The notes below the pieces were generated by a model. It saw only the letters and a program-made list of their open reading frames with translations. It had not been told where the DNA came from and searched no databases. A stretch of 9,916 nt of DNA. It comes from Nitrospirota bacterium (GTDB lineage Bacteria > Nitrospirota > CAKKRA01 > 9FT-COMBO-42-15). Every line of letters starts with the position of its first letter. The stretch's first letter is position 1. Where the stretch lies: positions 1 through 9,916 of the forward strand of contig JACPZJ010000173.1 in NCBI GenBank assembly GCA_016195585.1, written 5' to 3'. A program made the translations under genes and the position numbers. Below are positions 1-6,023 of the stretch, piece by piece.

Positions 1-1
1 G

Positions 2-1114
2 GTCGTGCTCTTCAGACACGACAAGAAGTTCTTTAATCCCTGCAGTTTCGCAGTGGCAATAAAGGATACTGAGTCATCAGATGAGATAAAAAAGAAGATA
101 GAGGCAGTAAGGACGTCAGAAATAGACAGGGTTGGCCAGAAGCTCCGCGTTGAGATGATTGCGGTTATAGATGCTGCAAATGACCCTGCAAAATTTGCAT
201 CTATAGTAAAGAACATTGTTGATTCAGCGCCGGGCGTGCCATTGATTCTTCACAGCATGAACGCATCTGTAATTGAGGCGGGCCTTGCGCACTGTGCAGA
301 CAAAAGGCCATTGATATACGCTGCAACAAATGAGAATGCAGATGCAATAGCAAAGCTTGCAAAGGATAAAAAATGTCCCCTTGCCATTAAGGCAGACGGA
401 CTTGATGCCTTGACAGCCTTATCCGAGAAGATAAAGGGTCTTGGCGTTGAGGATATTGTCCTTGATTCAGGCGCAAGAAAGGCAAAGGACATGCTTGAGC
501 ACTTTACAATGATAAGACGTTCTGCAGTTAAAAAGAGCTTTAAGCCGTTCGGCTATCCTGTTATCACCTTTGCAAACAGGGACGATTCCATGATGGAGGC
601 GCTAATAGCTGGCATAGGTGTAATGAAGTACGCATCTATCATTGTATTAAACAGCATTGAGAAATGGAAGATGCTGTCGCTCCTTACTTTAAGGCAGAAT
701 ATATATACAGATCCGCAGGTGCCTATGCAGGTTGAGCAGAAGATATATAAGGTCGGCGAGGCAACAGACAAATCTCCGGTTATTGTTACAACGAACTTCT
801 CGCTTACATACTTTATTGTCCGCGGTGAGATTGAAAACAGCAAGGTGCCTTGCTGGCTTGCGATACTTGATGTTGAGGGGCTATCTGTCCTTACAGCATG
901 GGCAGCAGGCAAATTCAGCCCAACAAAGATAGCAGCATTTATTAAGGAGAGCGGTTTAGAAAAGACTGTCAGTCATAAAGAGGTAATAATACCAGGCTAT
1001 GTTGCAGTATTAAGCGGTTCACTTGAGGAGAAGCTCGGCGAAGGCTGGAAGGTGGTTGTTGGACCAAGGGAGGCAAATGCTCTTCCAGCATTCTTAAAGA
1101 GCAAGGCAGTATAG
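2..1114 (+). CDS. acsC: Corrinoid iron-sulfur protein large (gamma) subunit AcsC, 5'-truncated by window edge
   Basis: AcsC is the cobalamin-carrying large subunit of the corrinoid iron-sulfur protein. It takes the methyl group from methyl-THF and passes it to acetyl-CoA synthase in the cytoplasm. The reading frame is open from base 2, so the GTG at 5 is an internal valine codon and not a start. The visible 370 residues begin with VVLFRHDKKFF, which matches the family about 75 residues in, so the N-terminal [4Fe-4S] region lies outside the window (family length is about 446 residues, from memory). The middle is the TIM-barrel part. The last ~70 residues, including IIPGYVAVLSG and GWKVVVGPREA, are the typical corrinoid-binding C-terminus. 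The stop is TAG at 1112-1114. The next gene is acsB, 108 bp downstream. No acsD is visible in the window. The family call is firm; only the start is missing. Confidence 0.93.
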   Translation, partial: VVLFRHDKKFFNPCSFAVAIKDTESSDEIKKKIEAVRTSEIDRVGQKLRVEMIAVIDAANDPAKFASIVKNIVDSAPGVPLILHSMNASVIEAGLAHCADKRPLIYAATNENADAIAKLAKDKKCPLAIKADGLDALTALSEKIKGLGVEDIVLDSGARKAKDMLEHFTMIRRSAVKKSFKPFGYPVITFANRDDSMMEALIAGIGVMKYASIIVLNSIEKWKMLSLLTLRQNIYTDPQVPMQVEQKIYKVGEATDKSPVIVTTNFSLTYFIVRGEIENSKVPCWLAILDVEGLSVLTAWAAGKFSPTKIAAFIKESGLEKTVSHKEVIIPGYVAVLSGSLEEKLGEGWKVVVGPREANALPAFLKSKAV

Positions 1115-1123
1115 TTATAACAA

Positions 1124-1153
1124 TTGACACGACTTAGAAAAAAATATTATAAT
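1124..1153 (+). promoter_or_regulatory. Candidate sigma70 promoter upstream of acsB
   Basis: A perfect consensus -35 hexamer, TTGACA (1124-1129), is followed after 18 bp by a perfect consensus -10 hexamer, TATAAT (1148-1153). Transcription would start near 1160, leaving a leader of about 60 nt before acsB. Consensus boxes in AT-rich DNA can occur by chance. Two exact hexamers at an allowed spacing in a spacer before a core gene nevertheless make a credible call. It would let acsB and downstream genes be transcribed separately from acsC. Confidence 0.6.
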
Positions 1154-1171
1154 TAATAATAGTAATTATTA
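1154..1171. promoter_or_regulatory. AT-rich 7-bp inverted repeat at the predicted start of transcription
   Basis: TAATAAT (1154-1160) and ATTATTA (1165-1171) are perfect inverted arms around the 4-nt centre AGTA. The palindrome begins right after the candidate -10 box and covers the predicted start of transcription, a position typical of a repressor operator. It is pure A/T in the arms, so chance is a real alternative, and it matches no operator family I can name. Confidence 0.3.
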
Positions 1172-1222
1172 CTAAATATATAAAAATAGTCGGTCTTTTA
1201 GGGAGAGGAAAGGAGTTTTATT

Positions 1223-2197
1223 ATGTCTAAGATAATCGCTTCCGCAGCAATAAGGGCAGCAAATAAGGTAGTCGGTGAAGCAGAGACCATGCTTGAAAAG
1301 GCTATCAAGGAAAAGGGCGCTGAATTAAAATTTGAATTTCCTGATACTGGTTATTTTATGCCAATGTTCTTTGCAATCACGGGTATAGAGATAAGAACAC
1401 TCGGAGACATGAGGAAGGAGATTGAGCATGCAAAATCACTTCTGACATCAGAGCCTATTGAGAAGAAATATAAACCGTATCTTGGCGAGGCGCTTGATGC
1501 TGGCATGGCAACACTTCTTGCTCAAGAGATTTTAATGGCCGCCAAATATGTCTATGGTCTTGAGCCAGTTGAGGATAAGGAGCTTGGCCTTACATACAAT
1601 GGCTTTATCACAGATTCTATCCTAAGAGACCTCGGCATCCAGCTTGTTGACGGCACAATGCCAGGCTATGTGTGCATCATTGGCGCTGCACAGGATGAGG
1701 ACAGGGCAGTCAAGCTTGCAAGAGAGCTGCAGCAAAAAAATATTCTTACATTCCTCTGCGGAAATGTTAAAGGCAACAGCATGACAAAACAATTGATGAA
1801 AAAGGGCGTTGAACTCGGCTGGCCGACAAGGCTTGTGCCGCTTGGCCCTGATACAAGCCATGCAATCTACGCCTTGAACTGGGCAGCAAGGGCGCCGCTT
1901 ACATTCGGCGGTATTAAAGGCGGTGATTACAAAAAGGTTCTCAAATATACAAAAGACAGGGTTTTTGCATTTGCAATGGTGCTTGGAGAGCTTGATGATT
2001 TAAAATGGGCAACTGGCGCAGGCGCAATTAATATGGGCTTCCCTGCTTTATGCGATACAGATGTGCCTGTTGTTCATCCGCGCGGCGTTACAATATACGA
2101 AGAGGTTGAAAAAGAGCTAAATCAGGATAAACTTGTAGAATCAGCTATCATGCAGCGCGGCCTTAAGATTATTACACATAAGGTTGATAGATATTGA
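1223..2197 (+). CDS. acsB: Acetyl-CoA synthase AcsB, N-terminal (A1 domain) part of a split gene
   Basis: This 324-residue product corresponds to the A1 domain of bacterial acetyl-CoA synthase. That N-terminal domain contacts CO dehydrogenase and lines the CO tunnel. Recognisable stretches are PDTGYFMP (40-47), NGFITDSILRDLGI (126-139), LVDGTMPG (141-148), the LGPDTSHAIYALN region (207-219) and ATGAGAINMGFP (263-274). The ATG at 1223 has a good ribosome site, AAAGGAG, 7 nt upstream. The frame matches the family up to about QRGLKIITHKVD (311-322), then ends at TGA 2195-2197 after two more codons. A full bacterial AcsB is about 730 residues and continues into A2 and A3, which lie in another frame just downstream. 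The protein as drawn has no A-cluster and could not make acetyl-CoA alone. It is either half of a naturally broken or split gene, or an assembly artefact. Confidence 0.85.
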   Translation: MSKIIASAAIRAANKVVGEAETMLEKAIKEKGAELKFEFPDTGYFMPMFFAITGIEIRTLGDMRKEIEHAKSLLTSEPIEKKYKPYLGEALDAGMATLLAQEILMAAKYVYGLEPVEDKELGLTYNGFITDSILRDLGIQLVDGTMPGYVCIIGAAQDEDRAVKLARELQQKNILTFLCGNVKGNSMTKQLMKKGVELGWPTRLVPLGPDTSHAIYALNWAARAPLTFGGIKGGDYKKVLKYTKDRVFAFAMVLGELDDLKWATGAGAINMGFPALCDTDVPVVHPRGVTIYEEVEKELNQDKLVESAIMQRGLKIITHKVDRY

Positions 2198-3311
2198 AAA
2201 GGTTCAGGATGGGAAGATTACCATCATTGGCGAGAAGAATAAGGAAATGATAGAAAAGGGAGGCCAGATACCTCTCGGCATTGTTGTTGAGGTTGCGGGC
2301 AGAAAGATGGAGAAGGACTTTGAACCTGTTGTTGAAAGAAAGTTCCACGACTTTATTAATGAGGCGCAGGGCGTGTGGCAGATGGGCCAGAGGGATATTA
2401 TCTGGGGAAGGATCAGCAAGACCGCGCACTCAGAAGGCTTCAGGCTGCATCACCTCGGCACAATCCTTACAACACTAACAAAAAATCACTATCCAGCACT
2501 TATAGATAGGGTTCAGGTGACAATATATTTAGATGAAGAAGACATACTCAAGCATCAGGAGGAGGCAAGAAAGATATTTATAGAGAGAAACGAGAGGGTT
2601 TCCAATATGACCGATGAGTCTGTGGATATCTTTTATTCATGCACACTGTGTCAGTCCTTTGCGCCAACCCATGTTTGCGTTATATCTCCTGAGAGGCTCG
2701 GACTCTGCGGCGCATATAACTGGCTTGATACAAAGGCATCCTATGAGATTGACCCAACAGGGCCGAATCAGCCTATCCAGAAAGGTGAGACCTATGATGC
2801 AATTAAGGGAAAATGGCGCGGTGTTGATGAATTTATTGGAAAGGCATCGGCTGGCAAGGTTGAGAGCTTCAGCGCCTATTCCATTATGGACAACCCCATG
2901 ACATCCTGCGGCTGCTTTGAGTGCATTATTGCTGTAGTGCCAGAGGCAAATGGCGTTATGATCGTTCACCGCGGTTTCAATGGCATGACGCCAACCGGCA
3001 TGAAGTTCTCTACAATGGCTGGCACTGTTGGCGGCGGCGTTCAGACACCGGGCTTTATGGGTGTGGGACGCTATTTCCTCACCAGCAAAAAGTTCCTGCT
3101 TGCAGACGGCGGTTTAAAAAGGGTTGTATGGATGACAAAGGAGCTGAAGAATGCCTTCAAGGAACAGCTCGCGAAGAGGGGAGCAGAGGAGGGCGTGCCT
3201 GATCTGCTTGACAAGATCGCTGATGAGGATATCTGCACAGAGTCTGATAAACTTTTAGAGCATCTGCAGAAGGTAGGCCATCCGGCGCTTGAGATGGCAG
3301 CAATACTATAA
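2184..3311 (+). CDS. acsB: Acetyl-CoA synthase AcsB, C-terminal (A2-A3, A-cluster) part of a split gene
   Basis: This part carries the active site of acetyl-CoA synthase, which joins a methyl group, CO and CoA at a Ni-Ni-[4Fe-4S] A-cluster. All expected ligands are present. C153, C156, C165 and C175 have spacings 3-9-10, and the C242-G243-C244 motif holds the distal nickel. The 67-residue gap between C175 and C242 equals that between C528 and C595 in Moorella numbering (from memory). Other family marks are TLCQSFAP and GGGVQTPGFMG. Numbering assumes the TTG at 2184, the first possible start after an in-frame TAG at 2136-2138. That start has no properly spaced ribosome site, and overlaps the A1 part by 14 bp in the +1 frame. 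Homology begins only at about DIEKVQDGKITIIG, so the first ~36 residues of A2, including the conserved FEGE..RK..M.VE.GG segment, are absent. Archaeal CdhC also lacks A1 but keeps that segment, so this is not simply an archaeal-type gene. Confidence 0.88.
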   Translation: MIDIEKVQDGKITIIGEKNKEMIEKGGQIPLGIVVEVAGRKMEKDFEPVVERKFHDFINEAQGVWQMGQRDIIWGRISKTAHSEGFRLHHLGTILTTLTKNHYPALIDRVQVTIYLDEEDILKHQEEARKIFIERNERVSNMTDESVDIFYSCTLCQSFAPTHVCVISPERLGLCGAYNWLDTKASYEIDPTGPNQPIQKGETYDAIKGKWRGVDEFIGKASAGKVESFSAYSIMDNPMTSCGCFECIIAVVPEANGVMIVHRGFNGMTPTGMKFSTMAGTVGGGVQTPGFMGVGRYFLTSKKFLLADGGLKRVVWMTKELKNAFKEQLAKRGAEEGVPDLLDKIADEDICTESDKLLEHLQKVGHPALEMAAIL

Positions 3312-3321
3312 AAAACAGGGT

Positions 3322-3413
3322 TCTGGGGTTCAAGGGTTCAAGCGAGAAACAGCTAAACAGTTAGAACTGCTTTTACACTTGGCCACTGGACTCCTTGACC
3401 ACTTGACCCCTTT
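3322..3413. repeat. Imperfect palindromic repeat in the acsB-nuoE spacer
   Basis: The left arm GGGGTTCAAGGGTTCAAG (3325-3342) pairs with CTTGACCACTTGACCCC (3394-3410), allowing small gaps. Each arm is itself a short tandem of a TTCAAG/CTTGA unit. A minor inner inverted repeat, CAGTT-AG-AACTG, sits at 3358-3369. The arrangement looks like a small non-coding dispersed repeat of the MITE type, but no second copy exists in this window to prove it. The element fills nearly the whole 114-bp gap before the nuoE-like gene. Its right arm ends in CCCCTTTTT, so it could also act as a weak terminator. Confidence 0.5.
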
Positions 3414-3417
3414 TTCT

Positions 3418-3431
3418 GGGAGGTTTTGTTG
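3418..3431 (+). promoter_or_regulatory. Ribosome binding site that favours the second of two TTG starts for nuoE
   Basis: GGGAGG at 3418-3423 is followed by two consecutive TTG codons, at 3426 and 3429. Spacing to the first is only 2 nt, to the second 5 nt. The second is therefore the more likely start. No ATG or GTG is placed to compete with it. Confidence 0.55.
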
Positions 3432-3905
3432 ATTAAAGAGATTGACCTCTGTGCAGCAGAGGGCATCATCAAAAAATATACTGACGGCGTGTCTGACCTG
3501 ATTTCTGTTCTGCAGGATGTGCAAGAGGCTTATGGTTATATACCTGAGCCTGTTGTGTATGTGATCGCAGAGGGGCTGAATATATATCCGAGCCATATCT
3601 TTGGCGTTATTACATTTTATGCCCAGTTTAAATTAAAGCCGGCAGGCAAATACATTGTTAAGGTGTGCACAGGGACAGCATGTCATGTTAAAGGTTCTGA
3701 GAGGATAAGCAAGGAGATAAAGGAATTATTAAAGGTCAAGGTTGGTGATACCACAGGGGACGGCAGATTTACCTTTGAAGAGGTTGCCTGTGTTGGCGCC
3801 TGCGCGCAGGCGCCCATGGTAATTGTTGGTGGCAATGAGTACGGCAAGGTGACACACACAGAGGCAAAGAAGATAGTAAAAAAGTATCAAGCAGGTAAAA
3901 AATAA
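3429..3905 (+). CDS. nuoE: NuoE/HydC-like [2Fe-2S] thioredoxin-fold subunit of an NAD(P)-linked formate dehydrogenase
   Basis: This is a 158-residue member of the 24-kDa complex I subunit family (NuoE, HydC, HndA). An N-terminal helical region includes LQDVQEAYGYIPE (28-40), followed by a thioredoxin-like domain binding one [2Fe-2S] cluster. The four ligands are visible: C80 and C85 in CTGTAC, and C121 and C125 in CVGAC. ITFYAQF (61-67) is also a family signature. The length is normal. The protein would relay electrons beside the flavin subunit encoded 2 bp after its stop codon (TAA 3903-3905). Because the next two genes are a NuoF-like flavoprotein and formate dehydrogenase, its likely role is in a soluble NAD(P)-dependent formate dehydrogenase rather than respiratory complex I. 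No membrane Nuo subunits are visible in this window. The symbol is a family label only. Confidence 0.88.
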   Translation: MIKEIDLCAAEGIIKKYTDGVSDLISVLQDVQEAYGYIPEPVVYVIAEGLNIYPSHIFGVITFYAQFKLKPAGKYIVKVCTGTACHVKGSERISKEIKELLKVKVGDTTGDGRFTFEEVACVGACAQAPMVIVGGNEYGKVTHTEAKKIVKKYQAGKK

Positions 3906-3907
3906 CT

Positions 3908-5779
3908 ATGACAACCAAACCAAAGATAATAATTGGCATGGGGACATGCGGGCTTGCTGCTGGGGCAAGGGCTGTCTTTGAAGAGGCAGAAAAATATATC
4001 CATGAAAAAAAGATTGGTGCGCAGGTCATTGGTGTTGGCTGTATTGGCATGTGCCATGAGGAGCCGCTCCTTGATATTGTAATGCCCAAGAGGACAAGGG
4101 TCATTTACAGCAGGGTGACGGCTGATATGATCTCAAAGATAATCCATTCTCACATCCAGAAGGATAAGCCGGAAAAAGGGCATGTCCTTAGCCAGATGCT
4201 TCCTGATGACGGTGCAAATCCATATCCGTCCATCCCATATTATGAGGAGATGCCTTTTAATAAAAAGCAGCATCGGATTGTCTTAAAGAACTGCGGCTTT
4301 ATCAATCCACTTTCTATAAATGAATATATCGCCCGTGACGGCTATGAGGCTGCAAAGAATGTCCTTTTTTCAATGAAGCCTGAAGAGATTATTGATACTG
4401 TAAAACGCTCAGGCCTTCGCGGAAGAGGCGGCGGCGGCTTCCCAACAGGCATGAAGTGGGAGTTCTGCCGCAAGGCAGAGGGCAGCCCAAAATATCTTAT
4501 ATGCAATGCTGATGAGGGCGATCCCGGGGCATTTATGGACAGAAGCGTCCTTGAAGGCGATCCACATTCTGTAATTGAAGGGATGATAATAGCTGCCTAT
4601 GCAATAGGCGCAAATCAGGGTTATATATATGTGCGCGCCGAGTATCCTTTGGCTGTCAAACATTTAAAGGTAGCTATAGCTCAGGCAAGGGAAAAGGATT
4701 TTCTTGGTAAAAATATACTTGGAAGCGGTTTTGATTTTGATATTGATTTAAAACAGGGGGCAGGCGCATTTGTATGCGGCGAGGAGACAGCGCTGATTGC
4801 TTCAATAGAGGGCGAACGGGGTATGCCGCGGTCAAAACCGCCATTTCCTGCAAATAAAGGACTATGGGGAAAACCGACGAATATAAATAATGTTGAGACC
4901 TTTGCCAACGTGCCGCAGATTATACTAAAAGGGGCAGACTGGTATGCGGGATTTGGAACAGAGAAGAGCAAGGGGACAAAGGTATTTGCCCTTACAGGGA
5001 AGATAAAGAGGCCGGGATTGATTGAGGTGCCTATGGGCATACCATTGAAAGAGATAATCTTTGATATCGGCGGAGGCGTGGCAGACGGCAGCAGGTTTAA
5101 GGCAGTGCAGACAGGCGGCCCTTCAGGAGGCTGCATACCTGCAGAGCTGATAGATACTCATGTTGAATATGAATCTCTCATTGCAGCAGGAACCATGATG
5201 GGCTCAGGCGGCATGGTTGTTATGGATGACTCCAATTGCATGGTTGAGATGGCAAGATTCTTTTTAAACTTTTCCACTGATGAGTCCTGCGGCAAGTGCG
5301 TGCCCTGCCGCATAGGGACAAAGAGGCTCCTTGAGATATTAGAGAGGATAGTTGCCGGCAAGGCGAAGGAGAATGATCTTGAGCTCCTTGCGAGCCTCGG
5401 AGGCACAGTGAAAACAGCCTCACTCTGCGGCCTTGGCCAGACAGCGCCAAATCCTGTGTTAAGCATGATAAGGTATTTCAGGGACGAGTATGTGGAGCAT
5501 ATTAAAGACAAGAGCTGCCGTACAGGCACCTGTCAGGCGCTTTCAAGATATATTGTGAATCTTGATACATGCAAGATGTGCGGGATATGTGTTAAGGGAT
5601 GCCCTGTGGATGCTATAGCAGACGGCACAAAGAAGACAAAGAAGCCTGCACTTATTGATGATGAGAAGTGCATCAGATGCGGTATATGTTTTGAGAAGTG
5701 TCCGTTTGGCGTGATTTATACAAAAGGGGCAAAGAAGGCAGGGCATGTTAAAGAAGGGCTTAGTGAGGTAAAGGTATAA
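3908..5779 (+). CDS. nuoF: NuoF/HydB-like NAD(P)H-binding flavoprotein with C-terminal 2[4Fe-4S] ferredoxin domain
   Basis: This 623-residue diaphorase subunit exchanges electrons with NAD(P)H. Domains in order are: an N-terminal thioredoxin-like domain (about 1-85) with C14, C45 and C49; the NADH/FMN core (about 130-430) with the glycine-rich GRGGGGFPTG (172-181) and NADEGDPGAFMDRS (200-213); the [4Fe-4S] domain with C461, C464, C467 and C507; and a C-terminal two-cluster ferredoxin with C555/C558/C561/C565 and C588/C591/C594/C598. This domain layout matches HydB of multimeric hydrogenases and the beta subunit of acetogen NADP-linked formate dehydrogenases, and is longer than respiratory NuoF. 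Start is ATG 3908, two bases after the nuoE stop, so translation is probably coupled; only a weak GG-containing site precedes it. The N-terminal domain lacks one expected cysteine of a standard [2Fe-2S] site. The substrate-side partner is inferred from the adjacent fdhA. Confidence 0.9.
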   Translation: MTTKPKIIIGMGTCGLAAGARAVFEEAEKYIHEKKIGAQVIGVGCIGMCHEEPLLDIVMPKRTRVIYSRVTADMISKIIHSHIQKDKPEKGHVLSQMLPDDGANPYPSIPYYEEMPFNKKQHRIVLKNCGFINPLSINEYIARDGYEAAKNVLFSMKPEEIIDTVKRSGLRGRGGGGFPTGMKWEFCRKAEGSPKYLICNADEGDPGAFMDRSVLEGDPHSVIEGMIIAAYAIGANQGYIYVRAEYPLAVKHLKVAIAQAREKDFLGKNILGSGFDFDIDLKQGAGAFVCGEETALIASIEGERGMPRSKPPFPANKGLWGKPTNINNVETFANVPQIILKGADWYAGFGTEKSKGTKVFALTGKIKRPGLIEVPMGIPLKEIIFDIGGGVADGSRFKAVQTGGPSGGCIPAELIDTHVEYESLIAAGTMMGSGGMVVMDDSNCMVEMARFFLNFSTDESCGKCVPCRIGTKRLLEILERIVAGKAKENDLELLASLGGTVKTASLCGLGQTAPNPVLSMIRYFRDEYVEHIKDKSCRTGTCQALSRYIVNLDTCKMCGICVKGCPVDAIADGTKKTKKPALIDDEKCIRCGICFEKCPFGVIYTKGAKKAGHVKEGLSEVKV

Positions 5780-5791
5780 TCTTTTTTTATA

Positions 5792-5870
5792 CGTCATTCC
5801 CGCAGCGTTTTTGAGCGGGAATCCACAATGTGCAAGACTGGATTCCTGCCAGATACACGCAGGAATGACA
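5792..5870. repeat. Palindromic dispersed repeat of the GTCATTCCCGC type
   Basis: Outer arms GTCATTCCCGC (5793-5803) and GCAGGAATGAC (5859-5869) are inverted with one mismatch. Inside, TCCCGC...GCGGGA forms a hairpin (5798-5820). GCGGGAATCCA (5815-5825) also pairs with TGGATTCCTGC (5839-5849) with one mismatch, giving a multi-armed structure. Similar GTCATTCCCGC palindromes are, from memory, very common interspersed elements in several anaerobic proteobacterial and Nitrospirota genomes. A partial copy of its right end occurs at 8782-8801 in this same window, which supports its being a repeat family. It is non-coding. Confidence 0.7.
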
Positions 5871-5880
5871 AACACATTCA

Positions 5881-5976
5881 AATCCCCCCTTTTTCAAAGT
5901 GGGAAACTTTCCCCTCTATTAAGAGGGGATAAAGGGGTGTGTTCCCCTCTTTGGAAAAGAGGGGTTAGGGGAGATT
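5881..5976. repeat. Second palindromic repeat, AATCCCCC type, directly after the first
   Basis: The ends AATCCCCCCT (5881-5890) and AGGGGAGATT (5967-5976) are imperfect inverted repeats. Inside lie three hairpins: AAAGT/ACTTT (5896-5910), CCCCTCT...AGAGGGG (5911-5928) and CCCCTCTTT...AAGAGGGG (5944-5964). Elements bounded by AATCCCCC and GGGGGATT are, from memory, another widespread non-coding repeat class in anaerobes and cyanobacteria. Together with the preceding repeat it occupies most of the 241-bp nuoF-fdhA spacer. It may lower or stabilise expression across the operon, but that is inference. Confidence 0.65.
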
Positions 5977-6010
5977 ATAAAAATAAAATTAATATCGGTA
6001 GGAGAATTTT

Positions 6011-6023
6011 CGGAGCAATAATG
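6011..6023 (+). promoter_or_regulatory. Ribosome binding site fixing the fdhA start at ATG 6021
   Basis: CGGAG at 6011-6015 lies 5 nt before ATG 6021, with a second purine-rich block (GTAGGAG) further upstream at 5998-6004. The frame stays open upstream to a TTG at 5811, but that stretch runs through both palindromic repeats and has no protein homology. The start at 6021 also places the first residue exactly where the family's [2Fe-2S] domain begins (MKVIIDN). Confidence 0.75.

Noticed and set aside
5..7. GTG at 5 as the acsC start
   Set aside because: The frame is open to base 2 and homology begins mid-protein, so the gene simply runs in from the left edge.
2184..2197. Programmed +1 frameshift joining the two acsB parts
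   Set aside because: The 14-bp overlap has no recognisable slippery site or RF2-like CUU-UGA context, and a frameshift would still leave the ~36 conserved residues missing.
3429..5779. Respiratory complex I (nuo operon)
   Set aside because: Only the soluble NuoE/NuoF-type subunits are present, NuoF has the HydB-type ferredoxin tail, and the next gene is formate dehydrogenase; no membrane subunits are seen.
5811..6020. N-terminal extension of fdhA from TTG 5811
   Set aside because: It translates the two palindromic repeats, has no family similarity, and the ATG at 6021 has a ribosome site and matches the domain start.
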